NCBI GenBank assembly: GCA_963829725.1
Contig: CAWHJW010000009.1
Span: forward strand, 186,001 to 250,000
Source of the DNA: RYN-230 sp963829725
GTDB taxonomy: Bacteria > Actinomycetota > Actinomycetes > Streptosporangiales > Streptosporangiaceae
Length of the DNA: 64,000 nucleotides
Direction of reading: 5' to 3'
The notes under the pieces were generated by a model. The model was not told where the DNA came from. It made no database searches and saw nothing but the letters and a program-made list of their open reading frames with translations. Shown here piece after piece: positions 24,471 to 33,088 of this stretch; positions within the stretch are counted from its first letter, which is position 1; the number at the start of each line of letters is the position of its first letter. The position numbers and the translations under genes were made by a program.

Positions 24471-25454
24471 TCAGTAGCCGACGCGCCGCAGTTCCTCGCC
24501 CGCGATCGCCTCGATCTCCGCCGCCTGGGCCGGCAGCAGCGCGCGCCGCCAGGACCCCGGCTCGGCCGGGGACGGGCGGCCCATCGAGGGCGGCTCCAGC
24601 GTGTGCACCGCGGTGGCCAGGAAGTCGGAGATGGCCGCGGCCGCGTCCGCGGGCTGCCGGATCACCTCCTCGTAGCGGAAGGTGATCAGCTGCTCGGCCG
24701 GCAGCCGGGCGCGCAGCCGGGCCATCTGGCGCACCGTGCCCCGCCAGCGCATGGCGCACTTCCCGGCCGGGGACAGCCCGGGCCAGGCGGCCCGGTCGGC
24801 CTCGGACTCCAGGCCGAGCAGCGGGTGCGGGAATTCCGCGGCGACGTCCACGAACCCGGGCTTGAACCAGGCGAGCACGCCCGGGTCGGCCAGCATCCCG
24901 GCGACCGCGTCCCGCCCGTCCCGGATGATCTGGATGAACCGGGCGTCAGGGAACGCGTCGAGCAGCGGCCCGGCACAGTACATCAGGTCCGGGCTGGCGT
25001 CCCCGTAGCGCAGCACGGCCCGCTGGCTGACGCACGGCCCGACCCCCTCCAGGCGGCCGGCCTCGCGGCACTGCTGGGTGCAGCCCAGGCAGCAGTCCGC
25101 GGTGACCTGCCAGGCCTGGGCGAAGGCGTCGCGCAGCACGGTGGCGGCGGCCTCCGGGCGGCCCCGGGAGATCGACGGGCGCCGGGCGAAGGCCTGCACC
25201 ACCGGGAGCACCAGGCGCTGCCCCATGGTGAGGTGGAAGCCCGCGGACCGCTTCAGCGAGCGGGCCAGCAGGGTGGTGCCGGACGAGGGCGCGCCGAACA
25301 CGAACACCGGCTGGCGCACCTTGCGCCCGTTGACCACCAGGATGTGCGGCCGGGGCGCATGGGCCGAGGCGCTGGACGGGCCGGGCGACACCGTTCCCGC
25401 TGTCGGCTCCCGGTAGCCGCCCGGCTGTGCCGCGGAATGGGGGGGCGCGGTCAT
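24471..25454 (-). CDS. Sulfotransferase family protein with Cys-rich insert
   Basis: 327 residues. The PAPS 5'-phosphosulfate loop is FGAPSSGTTLLARSL (about residues 53-67) and the 3'-phosphate region is ARFIQIIRDGRDAVAG, both typical of sulfotransferases. Between them is a cysteine cluster CCLGCTQQC plus a further Cys (GPCVSQ), which could bind metal or form disulfides. The acceptor may be a carbohydrate or lipid. Its start overlaps the stop of the GH15 gene upstream (ATGA), so the two are co-expressed. Confidence 0.85.
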   Translation of the reverse strand: MTAPPHSAAQPGGYREPTAGTVSPGPSSASAHAPRPHILVVNGRKVRQPVFVFGAPSSGTTLLARSLKRSAGFHLTMGQRLVLPVVQAFARRPSISRGRPEAAATVLRDAFAQAWQVTADCCLGCTQQCREAGRLEGVGPCVSQRAVLRYGDASPDLMYCAGPLLDAFPDARFIQIIRDGRDAVAGMLADPGVLAWFKPGFVDVAAEFPHPLLGLESEADRAAWPGLSPAGKCAMRWRGTVRQMARLRARLPAEQLITFRYEEVIRQPADAAAAISDFLATAVHTLEPPSMGRPSPAEPGSWRRALLPAQAAEIEAIAGEELRRVGY

Positions 25455-27274
25455 GGGGCCCCCGGGCCGGCCGGGCCGCGGCAGTGCGCCCCGGCGTGGC
25501 TGTCCAGGTTGAGCGCCGCCTGGATGAGCGGCACGTGGCTGAATGCCTGCGGGGTGTTGCCGACCTGGCGCTTGTACCGCGGGTCGTACTCCTCGCTGAG
25601 CAGCCCGAGGTCGTTGCGCAAGGCGAGCAGGCGCCCGAACAACTCGGCCGCCTCGTCATCCCGGCCGATCATGTGCAGCGCGTTGGCCAGCCAGAAGCTG
25701 CACGCCAGGAAGGCGCCCTCGCTGCCGGGCAGCCCATCGGGGCTGCTGCCGGGCGCCGCGCCGGAGTCCGCCAGCTGGTACCGGCGCACTAGCCCGTCGG
25801 TCATCAGCTCCCGCTGGATCGCCTCCACCGTTGAGATGACCCGCGGATCGGTGGCAGGCAGGAAACCCACCTCCGGGATGAGCAGCACGGCCGCGTCGAG
25901 CTGGGCCGCGCCGTAGTACTGGGTGAAGGCGCCCCGCTCGGAATTGAAGCCCTGCTCACAGACCTGCCGGTGGATCCGGTCGGCGATGGCCCGCCAGCGG
26001 TCCGCCGGGCCGCCCTGGCCGCCGGCCGCGATCCTGGCCGCACGGTCGAACGCGACCCAGGCCATGACCTTCGAGTGCACGAAGTGCCGCCGCGGCCCGC
26101 GGACCTCCCAGATGCCCTCATCGGGCTCGTCCCAGTGCTTTTCGCAGAATCCGAGCAGCGCCCGCTGCAGCGCCCAGGAGTGCCGGTCCCCCGCGATGCC
26201 GGAGTCGCGGCCCAGCGTGAGCGCGTCGATGACCTCACCGTAGACGTCCAGCTGGCGCTGGTTCACCGCCGCGTTGCCGATCCGGACCGGCGCCGAGTTC
26301 TCGTACCCGGGCAGCCAGTCCGCCTCCCATTCGGCCAGCCTGCGCTCGCCGGCCACGCCGTACATGATCTGCACGTCCGCCGGGTCGCCGGCCACCGCCC
26401 GGCACAGCCAGTCCCGCCAGGCCAGTGCCTCCTCGGTGTACCCGGTCCGGAGCAGCGCCTCCAGCGTGATGGTGGCGTCCCGCAGCCAGCAGTACCGGTA
26501 GTCCCAGTTGCGCACCCCGCCGATGTCCTCGGGCAGCGAGGTGGTGGCGGCCGCCACGATCCCGCCGGTCGGCTGGTAGGTGAGCGCCTTGAGGGTGATC
26601 AGGGAGCGGATCACCGCCTCCCGGTAACTGCCCTGGTAGGTACAGCGGGAGACCCAGTCGGCCCAGAACTGCCGGGTGGCGGCCAGGGCCTGGTGCGCGT
26701 CCAGCTTGTCCGGCGCCCCCCGGTGCGACGGCAGCCAGGTGAGTGCGAACGGGAGCCGCTCACCGGCCCGCACCGTGAAGGTGGCCTGGTGCGTGAATCC
26801 CCGTCCGGTCAGCGTGACCGGCGTGTCCAGCCAGAGCGCGTCCGGGCCGGCCACCCCCAGCACCCTGCCGTCCACCCGCCGCATCCAGGGCACCACCTGG
26901 CCGTAGCCGAACCGCACCCGGAACTCGCAGTCCACGTCCACCGAGCCGGACAGCCCCTCGACGATCCGCACCAGGGTGGGCGGCTTGCCGTTCCGCGGCG
27001 GCATGAAGTCGGTGACCCGCACCCGCCCCCCGGAGGCCAGCCAGTCCGTCTCCAGGACCAGCGTGTCCCCCTGGTAGCGCCGGGCGGGCCGGGCCGGCCT
27101 CGCGGCGGTGCGGGCCGGGGCGATGCGCCAGTACCCATTCCGGCCGGTGCCGAGCAGCGCGGCGAAGCAGGCCGCCGAGTCGAACCGGGGCAGGCACAGC
27201 CAGTCCACCGAGCCGTCGCGGCTGACCAGCGCCGCCGACTGCATGTCGCCGATCAGCGCGTAATCCTCGATCAT
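25451..27274 (-). CDS. Glycoside hydrolase family 15 (glucoamylase/trehalase-like)
   Basis: 607 residues from MIEDYALIGD. An N-terminal beta-domain (SRDGSVDWLCLPRFDS) is followed by an (alpha/alpha)6 barrel. GGVRNWDYRYCWLRDATITL is the family hallmark, and EEYDPRYKRQVGNTPQAFSHV near the end holds the catalytic base. Such actinobacterial proteins are often trehalases or cytoplasmic glucoamylases, inverting hydrolases of alpha-glucosides. There is no signal peptide. A GTG at 27283 with GGGAGG just upstream is an alternative start. Confidence 0.92.
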   Translation of the reverse strand: MIEDYALIGDMQSAALVSRDGSVDWLCLPRFDSAACFAALLGTGRNGYWRIAPARTAARPARPARRYQGDTLVLETDWLASGGRVRVTDFMPPRNGKPPTLVRIVEGLSGSVDVDCEFRVRFGYGQVVPWMRRVDGRVLGVAGPDALWLDTPVTLTGRGFTHQATFTVRAGERLPFALTWLPSHRGAPDKLDAHQALAATRQFWADWVSRCTYQGSYREAVIRSLITLKALTYQPTGGIVAAATTSLPEDIGGVRNWDYRYCWLRDATITLEALLRTGYTEEALAWRDWLCRAVAGDPADVQIMYGVAGERRLAEWEADWLPGYENSAPVRIGNAAVNQRQLDVYGEVIDALTLGRDSGIAGDRHSWALQRALLGFCEKHWDEPDEGIWEVRGPRRHFVHSKVMAWVAFDRAARIAAGGQGGPADRWRAIADRIHRQVCEQGFNSERGAFTQYYGAAQLDAAVLLIPEVGFLPATDPRVISTVEAIQRELMTDGLVRRYQLADSGAAPGSSPDGLPGSEGAFLACSFWLANALHMIGRDDEAAELFGRLLALRNDLGLLSEEYDPRYKRQVGNTPQAFSHVPLIQAALNLDSHAGAHCRGPAGPGAP

Positions 27275-27432
27275 CGCGGGCACGGTACCTCCCGGTGGTG
27301 GCCACGATCGCGGGCGCGGGAACGCCCCCCGCCCGCGCGGCAGCCGCCTGCCCGCGCGTGGTTCCTCCTGCCCGTACCGTACTGCGCTCCCGCGGGCCTA
27401 CGCTGCCCGCCGGCGATCGTAAGCTGTGCAGC

Positions 27433-27819
27433 GTGCACCGACCGCACCGGCGGGACGCCGGCATCAGGCTGAGGCCGGCGCCGCGCGCCGCGGCCCTGAT
27501 CGCAGGGGCCGCCCTGCTGCTCGGCGTGGTCAGCGGCTGCGCCAAGTTCAACGCCGCGCTGGGCAAGCAGGAGGCGGTGGTCCAGTTCAAGGACGGGACC
27601 CCGAACGCTACCCGGCTGCTGGTGCGGGCGGCCTGCTCGCGTATCCCGAACGCGAAGCCGGAACCGCTGCCGACCGATCACCTGGCCTCAGACCTTCTGT
27701 ACGACGTCATCTACCGGGTGGACAGCGCGAGCAACGCCCAGGTCGCCGAACTCGGCCGGTGCCTGCAAAAATACCCTGCGGTACTCGGCATTGACATCCA
27801 AGCGCCCGGCGGCAGCTGA
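27433..27819 (+). CDS. Small lipoprotein, hypothetical
   Basis: 128 residues from the GTG at 27433. A basic head (HRPHRRDAGIRLRPAPR) is followed by a hydrophobic stretch and the lipobox GVVSGC, so it is probably lipidated at that Cys and exported. The mature part has two further cysteines (RAACSRIP and GRCLQKYP) that may form a disulfide, and looks like a small alpha/beta domain (DLLYDVIYRVD, VLGIDIQ). I do not recognise a characterised family. Confidence 0.7.
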   Translation: MHRPHRRDAGIRLRPAPRAAALIAGAALLLGVVSGCAKFNAALGKQEAVVQFKDGTPNATRLLVRAACSRIPNAKPEPLPTDHLASDLLYDVIYRVDSASNAQVAELGRCLQKYPAVLGIDIQAPGGS

Positions 27820-28013
27820 CCGTCCGGGCAGCGCGAGGGCGGCGGCACACCGCGGGCCGGTGAAGAGGCCAACCGCTCACCGGTCACGCTGAGGGGCAGT
27901 CGCAAGCGAGCGGTAACGACCATCAGGATCCTAGCTGACCGCCCGGCGAGCAGGGTGTGACGCACGGCACGTTGCGGCCGGCCCGGATTTCACCGCGCCC
28001 GCGCCGGGTATGG

Positions 28014-28039
28014 TTTAATCGCAATTACCTATTTAATCG
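28014..28039 (+). promoter_or_regulatory. Direct repeat in AT-rich promoter of the importer operon
   Basis: TTTAATCG occurs at 28014-28021 and 28032-28039, 18 bases apart, in a markedly AT-rich stretch (28010-28075) upstream of the substrate-binding protein. A regulator site or promoter is likely. The rest of the gap from 27820 holds nothing else I can name. Confidence 0.4.
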
Positions 28040-28089
28040 ATCGACATACTAATCTGATCTGGATACACTAAATCGCTAGGTGGTAACCC

Positions 28090-29157
28090 ATGCGCCGAGT
28101 CTTGTTCGCTGCCGGAGCGGCAGCCATCACCGCCCTGGCCGCCGGATGCGGGTCGTCGTCACCGTCCACGGCCTCGGGCTCCTCGTCTTCCTCCGCATCG
28201 GCGGTCAGTAAGGGCACGGTCACCCTGCGCCTCGGCTTCCTGGCCAATGTCACCCACGCCCCGGCCCTGGTCGGCCTGAACAAGGGCTTCTTCACCAAGG
28301 ACCTGGGCAACGGGGTGGTCCTCAAGACCTCGGTGTTCAGCTCCGGCACCCAGGAGACCACCGCCCTGCTGGCTGGCCAGCTGGACGCGGCCTACGTCGG
28401 CCCCAACCCGGCCATCAACGCCTGGCAGAAGTCCGGCGGGAAGGCGATCAGGGTCATCTCCGGCGCGGCGTCCGGCGGCGCGGCCCTCGTGGTCAAGCCC
28501 AGCATCAGCAGCGTCAGCCAGCTCAAGGGCCAGTCGCTGGCCACGCCGTCGCTGGGCAACACCCAGGACGTGGCGCTGCGCTACTACCTCAAGTCCCACG
28601 GCCTGACCACGACCCAGACCGGCGGCGGTGACGTCTCCATCAAGCCGATTTCGCCCAACTCGGACGCGGTGCTGGAGTTCAAGTCCGGGCAGATCGCGGG
28701 CGGCTGGGAACCGGCTCCCTACGACGCCGAGATGGTCGCGGATGGCGGCAAGGAACTGGTGAACGAGGCCAGCCTGTGGCCGGGCGGCAAGTTCGTGACC
28801 ACCAACCTGGTCGTGACCCAGTCTTTCCTCGCGGCGAACCCCAGCGTTGTCAACGACCTGCTCAAGGGCAACATTGAGTCGGTCAACTACATCAACCAGA
28901 ACAGCCCGGCGGCCGCGGCGGCCGCCAACGCCGAGCTGACCACGCTGCTCGGCAAGGGCCTGAAGTCCTCCGCCCTGGCGGCGTCGTTCAAGCAGATCAC
29001 CTTCACCGTCGACCCGATCGCATCCTCGCTGGCGGCCGACGCCCAGCACGCCGTGGCGGTCGGGCTGCTCAAGCCCGTCACCCTGAACGGCATCTACGAC
29101 CTAGGTCCGCTCAACGCCCTGCTGAAAGCCGACGGACAAGCACAGGTGAGCCCATGA
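28090..29157 (+). CDS. ABC importer substrate-binding lipoprotein (sulfonate/nitrate/taurine type)
   Basis: 355 residues. A signal peptide with lipobox ITALAAGC is followed by a Ser-rich linker. The periplasmic-binding fold (LRLGFLANVTHAPALVGLNKGFF, DAAYVGPNPAINAW, SVSQLKGQSLATPSLGNTQDV) matches SsuA/TauA/NrtA-like proteins. It should capture an anionic organic compound, perhaps a sulfonate, and deliver it to the permease encoded two genes on. It leads a three-gene operon. Confidence 0.9.
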   Translation: MRRVLFAAGAAAITALAAGCGSSSPSTASGSSSSSASAVSKGTVTLRLGFLANVTHAPALVGLNKGFFTKDLGNGVVLKTSVFSSGTQETTALLAGQLDAAYVGPNPAINAWQKSGGKAIRVISGAASGGAALVVKPSISSVSQLKGQSLATPSLGNTQDVALRYYLKSHGLTTTQTGGGDVSIKPISPNSDAVLEFKSGQIAGGWEPAPYDAEMVADGGKELVNEASLWPGGKFVTTNLVVTQSFLAANPSVVNDLLKGNIESVNYINQNSPAAAAAANAELTTLLGKGLKSSALAASFKQITFTVDPIASSLAADAQHAVAVGLLKPVTLNGIYDLGPLNALLKADGQAQVSP

Positions 29158-29177
29158 GCCTTGATTCACGAGGTGCT

Positions 29178-29205
29178 ACGCCCCCGGGAGTAATCCCGGG
29201 GGCGT
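29178..29205 (+). terminator. Perfect 12-bp hairpin between binding-protein and ATPase genes
   Basis: ACGCCCCCGGGA (29178-29189), loop GTAA, then TCCCGGGGGCGT (29194-29205). It lies after the binding-protein stop and before the likely ATPase start at 29241. A hairpin here often stabilises or partly terminates the message so that the binding protein is made in excess. Confidence 0.6.
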
Positions 29206-29240
29206 CAGCCCGTCCCCAGGCCGTAACCACCGGAGCCCCC

Positions 29241-30020
29241 ATGACAACTGATTCCCGGGTGGACGAGACCACGGCCGGAACGGCCGTCCAGATCAGCGAC
29301 GTGTCCAAGGCCTTCGGCCGGGGTGACACGGCCCTGCTGGCCCTGGACCGGATCTCGCTGTCCGTGGGCCCGGGCGAGTTCGTCTGCCTGATCGGCGCGT
29401 CCGGGTGCGGCAAGAGCACCCTGCTGTCCCTGGTGGCCGGGCTGGACGCGCCGACCTCGGGAGAGGTGTCCACCGGCGGGCGCCGCGTCTCGCTGATGTT
29501 CCAGGAGTCCGCGCTGTTCCCCTGGCTGACCGCGGCGAAGAACGTGGAAATGCCGATGCGTTCCAGCGGCGTGCCGAGGGCGGCGCGCCGGGAGCGGGTA
29601 GCCGAGCTGCTCGACCTGGTGCAGCTGAGCTCGTTCGGCGACAGGCACCCGCATGAGCTGTCCGGCGGGATGCGGCAGCGGGTCGCGCTGGCCCGGGCGC
29701 TGGCCCAGGACGCGGACGTGCTGCTGATGGACGAGCCGTTCGGGGCGCTCGACGCGATGACCCGGGACCTGCTGCACGAGGTCCTGGAGGGCATCTGGCG
29801 GCGGCGCCAGCTGAGCATCCTGTTCGTCACCCACGAGGTGCGCGAGGCGGTCCGCCTGGGCGACCGGGTCGTGCTGCTGAGCAGCCGGCCCGGCCGGGTG
29901 ATCGGCGAATTCGAGGTGGACTTCGACCGCCCGCGGGGGATGGACTCCGCGCAGACCGTGGGGCTCGCGATTCAGATCAAGGACCGGCTGCGTGAGGAGA
30001 TCATCCGCCATGGCCATTGA
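29241..30020 (+). CDS. ABC importer ATPase (SsuB/TauB-like)
   Basis: 259 residues from the ATG at 29241, which has GGAG six bases upstream. Walker A is GASGCGKSTL, the Q-loop LMFQESALFPWLTAAKNV, the signature LSGGMRQRVALARAL, Walker B VLLMDEPFGALD and the H-loop VTHEVREAV. The frame is open to an ATG at 29154 that overlaps the previous stop, but that start would put the 12-bp hairpin inside the coding region. It overlaps the permease gene by 11 bases. It energises uptake of the bound anion. Confidence 0.92.
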   Translation: MTTDSRVDETTAGTAVQISDVSKAFGRGDTALLALDRISLSVGPGEFVCLIGASGCGKSTLLSLVAGLDAPTSGEVSTGGRRVSLMFQESALFPWLTAAKNVEMPMRSSGVPRAARRERVAELLDLVQLSSFGDRHPHELSGGMRQRVALARALAQDADVLLMDEPFGALDAMTRDLLHEVLEGIWRRRQLSILFVTHEVREAVRLGDRVVLLSSRPGRVIGEFEVDFDRPRGMDSAQTVGLAIQIKDRLREEIIRHGH

Positions 30021-30882
30021 GACCCCGCAGGAGCCGGCGGCGGCCCTGGCCGGCCTGGACCAGCTGGAGCTGGCCCCGCCGCAGCAGGCCAAGCGGCACG
30101 TCGCGGCCAAGGCCTGGGCGGCGGCCTGGCCCAAGCTGCTGGCCCTGGTGCTGGCCCTGGCCATCTGGCAGCTGATCTACCTGAGCGGCTTCAAGAGCCA
30201 GATCCTGCCCGGCCCGGCGGCCACCCTGCCTGACCTGTGGCACCAGCTGCATACCGCCGAGCTGTGGGCGGCGATCGGCACCACGCTGCGCCGCGCGATC
30301 ATCGGGTTCGCGCTGGCCCTCGTCATCGGCACGGTGGTGGGCGCCCTGGTCTCCAGGATCAGGCCGCTGCGGGCCGGGGTGGGCTCGCTGATCACCGCGC
30401 TGCAGACGCTGCCCTCGATCGTGTGGGTCCCGTTCGCCATCATCCTGTTCGGCGCGAACACGACCGCCATCCTGTTCGTCATCGTGATGACCGCGGCGCC
30501 TGCGATCGCCAACGGCCTTATCGCGGGAGCGGACTTCCTGCCGCCGATCCTGTTGCGGGCGGGCAAGACCATGGGGCTGCGCCGGCTCGCCCTCTACCGG
30601 CACGTGATCATGCCCGCCACCCTGCCCGCGTTCGTGGGCGGCCTCAAGCAGGGCTGGGCCTTCGGCTGGCACGGCCTTATCGCGGCCGAGATCGTGGTCA
30701 TCATCCTCGGCCAGCCCTCGCTCGGGGTGCTGCTGAGCAACGACCAGGACCAGTCGGACATGGCCGGGGCGATCTCGATCATCATCGTCATCCTGGCCAT
30801 CGGGATCGTGGTGGACCTGCTGTTCAACGTGGTCAGCAACCGGATCCGGCGTCGCTGGGGAGTGGCCCAGGACACCGCCTGA
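30010..30882 (+). CDS. ABC importer permease (SsuC/TauC-like)
   Basis: 290 residues. An N-terminal cytoplasmic head of about 45 residues is followed by about six membrane helices (LLALVLALAIWQLIYLSGF, IIGFALALVIGTVVGALV and later ones). The coupling-helix region AGKTMGLRRLALYRHVIMPATLPAFVGG is the EAA loop that docks the ATPase. This is the BPD_transp_1 fold of sulfonate, taurine and nitrate importers. It is the last gene of the operon and runs convergent to fdhD. Confidence 0.92.
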   Translation: MAIETPQEPAAALAGLDQLELAPPQQAKRHVAAKAWAAAWPKLLALVLALAIWQLIYLSGFKSQILPGPAATLPDLWHQLHTAELWAAIGTTLRRAIIGFALALVIGTVVGALVSRIRPLRAGVGSLITALQTLPSIVWVPFAIILFGANTTAILFVIVMTAAPAIANGLIAGADFLPPILLRAGKTMGLRRLALYRHVIMPATLPAFVGGLKQGWAFGWHGLIAAEIVVIILGQPSLGVLLSNDQDQSDMAGAISIIIVILAIGIVVDLLFNVVSNRIRRRWGVAQDTA

Positions 30883-30912
30883 CCGGCCCCGGCCTGGCCG
30901 GCCGCGAGCCGG

Positions 30913-31719
30913 TCAGGCCGCGAGCCGCTCGGGCCCGGTGTAGACGTTCAGCGACGAGTCCCGCAGGAACCCGACCAGCGTCATCCCGGACTCCGCCGCG
31001 AGCTCTGCCGCCAGCGAGGACGGCGCGGACACCGCGGCCAGCATGGGCAGGCCGGCCATCAGTGCCTTCTGCGTCAGCTCGAAGGAGGCCCGGCCGCTGA
31101 CCAGCAGGACGTTCCCGGCCAGCGGCAGCCGCCCGCCGCGCAGCGCCCAGCCGATGATCTTGTCCACCGCGTTGTGCCGTCCCACGTCCTCGCGCAGCGC
31201 CAGCAGCGTGCCGTCCGCGCTGAACAGCCCGGCCGCGTGCAGCCCGCCGGTGCTGGCGAAGACCCGCTGCGCGGCGCGCAGCCGGCCGGGCAGCCCGGCC
31301 AGCGTGGCGGGCTCGATGCGCAGCGGATCGGCCGAGACGTCGTAGCGGGCCCTGACCCGGATGGCGTCGATGCTCTCCTTCCCGCACACCCCGCACGCAC
31401 TGGTGGTGACGAACTGACGGCGCATCCGCGCCCCCGGGGCGCTGACCCCGGGGGCGAGCGTCACGTCCGCCACGTTGTCGTCGCACATCTTGATCTGGGC
31501 CAGGTCCGCGGCCGAGCCGATGACGCTCTCGGCGGCCAGGAAGCCGGTCGCCAGGTCGATGTCATCGCCGGGCGTGCGCATGGTGACGCTGAGCGGCTGG
31601 CCGCCGACCCGGATCTCCAGCGGCTCCTCCACCGCCAGCAGGTCGGCCCGCGGGACGGGGGCCGACCCGTCCGGCAGCGTCACGCGCAGCACCCGCCGCC
31701 TGGCGGTCCTCCCGGTCAT
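30913..31719 (-). CDS. fdhD: FdhD, sulfurtransferase for formate dehydrogenase maturation
   Basis: 268 residues. VEEPLEIRVGG and the MRTPGDDIDLATGFLAAE segment are typical, and the sulfur-carrying cysteine pair is in ACGVCGK. The C-terminal half has LREDVGRHNAVDKIIG and the SGRASFEL motif. FdhD moves sulfur from a cysteine desulfurase to the Mo/W-bis-MGD cofactor of formate dehydrogenase. It is downstream of selD on the same strand (211-base gap) and in a region with moaA and mobA, consistent with a selenium- and molybdenum-dependent formate dehydrogenase elsewhere. Confidence 0.95.
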   Translation of the reverse strand: MTGRTARRRVLRVTLPDGSAPVPRADLLAVEEPLEIRVGGQPLSVTMRTPGDDIDLATGFLAAESVIGSAADLAQIKMCDDNVADVTLAPGVSAPGARMRRQFVTTSACGVCGKESIDAIRVRARYDVSADPLRIEPATLAGLPGRLRAAQRVFASTGGLHAAGLFSADGTLLALREDVGRHNAVDKIIGWALRGGRLPLAGNVLLVSGRASFELTQKALMAGLPMLAAVSAPSSLAAELAAESGMTLVGFLRDSSLNVYTGPERLAA

Positions 31720-31930
31720 GCGGCCTCCCGGAGCCTGGGGTCCCCGGCACGAGATTACGTGACCGGGCCGCCGCGGCCAGCAGCACGGGCCAGCGCCGCG
31801 AGCCCGCAGCGCAGGGCGGCCGCGGCCAGCAGCGGGACGCCGCGGCGCCGTCCCGGCGGTGCCCCGCGGGGGAGCAGTGGCCGCCCGCTGCCGCCGGGGG
31901 AGTGCCGCCGGGAGACGGAGGAAGAGCCGG

Positions 31931-32959
31931 TCAGACGAGGATGAGGGTGGCGGGCCCGGCCGGCACCAGCTCGCCGATCACCGGCGCGCCCGGGATCTCG
32001 CCGGCGATCAGCAGTCCGCCCGAGGTCTGCGCGTCGGCCAGCAGCAGCAGCTCCTCCTCGCCCAGCCCGCCGGTGTCGGTGTGCGGGGCGACCCAGTCCA
32101 GGTTCCGGCGGCTGCCGCCGGGCACGTAGCCGTCCCGCGCCGCCTCCCGCGCGCCCTCGATGAGCGGCACCGCGGCGTGGTCCAGCACGGCCGAGACGCC
32201 GCTGGCGCGGGCCAGCTTGAACAGGTGACCGAGCAGCCCGAACCCGGTGACGTCGGTTGCGCAACGCACCCCGGCGGCCAGTGCCGCCCGGCTGGCCCCG
32301 GCGTTGAGCGTGGTCATCACCCCGACCGCCTGCGGGAACACCTCCCCGGTCGCCTTGTGCCGCGAGTTCAGCACCCCGCTGCCGATGGGCTTGGTCAGGC
32401 TGAGCGGCAGCCCGGCCCGGCCCGCGTCGATGCGCAGCAGCGCGTCCGGGCTGGCCAGGCCGGTGACCGCCATGCCGTACTTCGGCTCCGGATCGTCGAT
32501 GCTGTGCCCGCCCGCCAGCAGGCAGCCCGCCTCGCGGGTGGCGTGCAGGCCGCCGCGCAGTACCTCCCCGGCCAGCTCGGCGGGGAGCCGGCTGCGGGGC
32601 CAGCCCAGCAGGTTCAGCGCGACCAGCGGCTCGCCGCCGACCGCGTACACGTCGGACAGCGCGTTCGTGCCCGCGATCCGGCCGAACGTGTAGGGGTCGT
32701 CCACGACGGGGGTGAAGAAGTCCGCGGTCGCCACCACCGCACGGTCGCCCGCGATCCGCACGATGGCCGCGTCGTCGCCGTGCTCCAGGCCGATGAGCAG
32801 GTCTTCCTCCGTGGCCAGCGGCGGCCAGGCGGTGCCGTTGCCGGGGGTTTCCGCCAGCATCCGGGCTACCGCCTCCTCAAGCTCGCCCGGCGGTATCTTG
32901 CAGGCGCAGCCGCCGCCGCTTGCGTACTGGGTCAGCCGGATCGCTGTCGGGATGGTCAT
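31931..32959 (-). CDS. selD: Selenophosphate synthetase
   Basis: 342 residues. The catalytic glycine loop is SGGGCACKIPP with Cys18 and Lys21, so this is the cysteine form and not itself a selenoprotein. The AIRS-like fold is shown by HGDDAAIV, TADFFTPVVDDPYTFGRIA, ALSDVYAVGG and GGHSIDDPEPKYG. It makes selenophosphate from selenide and ATP, the Se donor for SelA. The ATG at 32959 is the only start that fits the family N-terminus. Confidence 0.95.
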   Translation of the reverse strand: MTIPTAIRLTQYASGGGCACKIPPGELEEAVARMLAETPGNGTAWPPLATEEDLLIGLEHGDDAAIVRIAGDRAVVATADFFTPVVDDPYTFGRIAGTNALSDVYAVGGEPLVALNLLGWPRSRLPAELAGEVLRGGLHATREAGCLLAGGHSIDDPEPKYGMAVTGLASPDALLRIDAGRAGLPLSLTKPIGSGVLNSRHKATGEVFPQAVGVMTTLNAGASRAALAAGVRCATDVTGFGLLGHLFKLARASGVSAVLDHAAVPLIEGAREAARDGYVPGGSRRNLDWVAPHTDTGGLGEEELLLLADAQTSGGLLIAGEIPGAPVIGELVPAGPATLILV

Positions 32960-33088
32960 GGGGCCACTGTAAACGCGCCGCACCTTGCGATGCCGGGCTG
33001 GGACGTGGTGGCATTCCAGGGAACCAGACTCAGGGCACCGGGCCGGGGATGGCGCAGGGATGAGCCCGGGGGAATGCGGAGGTGAGCC

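Noticed and set aside
24411..25916. 501-residue plus-strand frame over the sulfotransferase and GH15 genes
   Set aside because: No domain signature; antisense shadow typical of 70% GC DNA.
31755..32264. Minus-strand frame in the selD-fdhD gap
   Set aside because: Mostly overlaps selD in another frame and has a low-complexity Arg/Gly product.
31931..32959. selD as a selenoprotein
   Set aside because: The active-site codon is a Cys codon (GGGCACK), not UGA.
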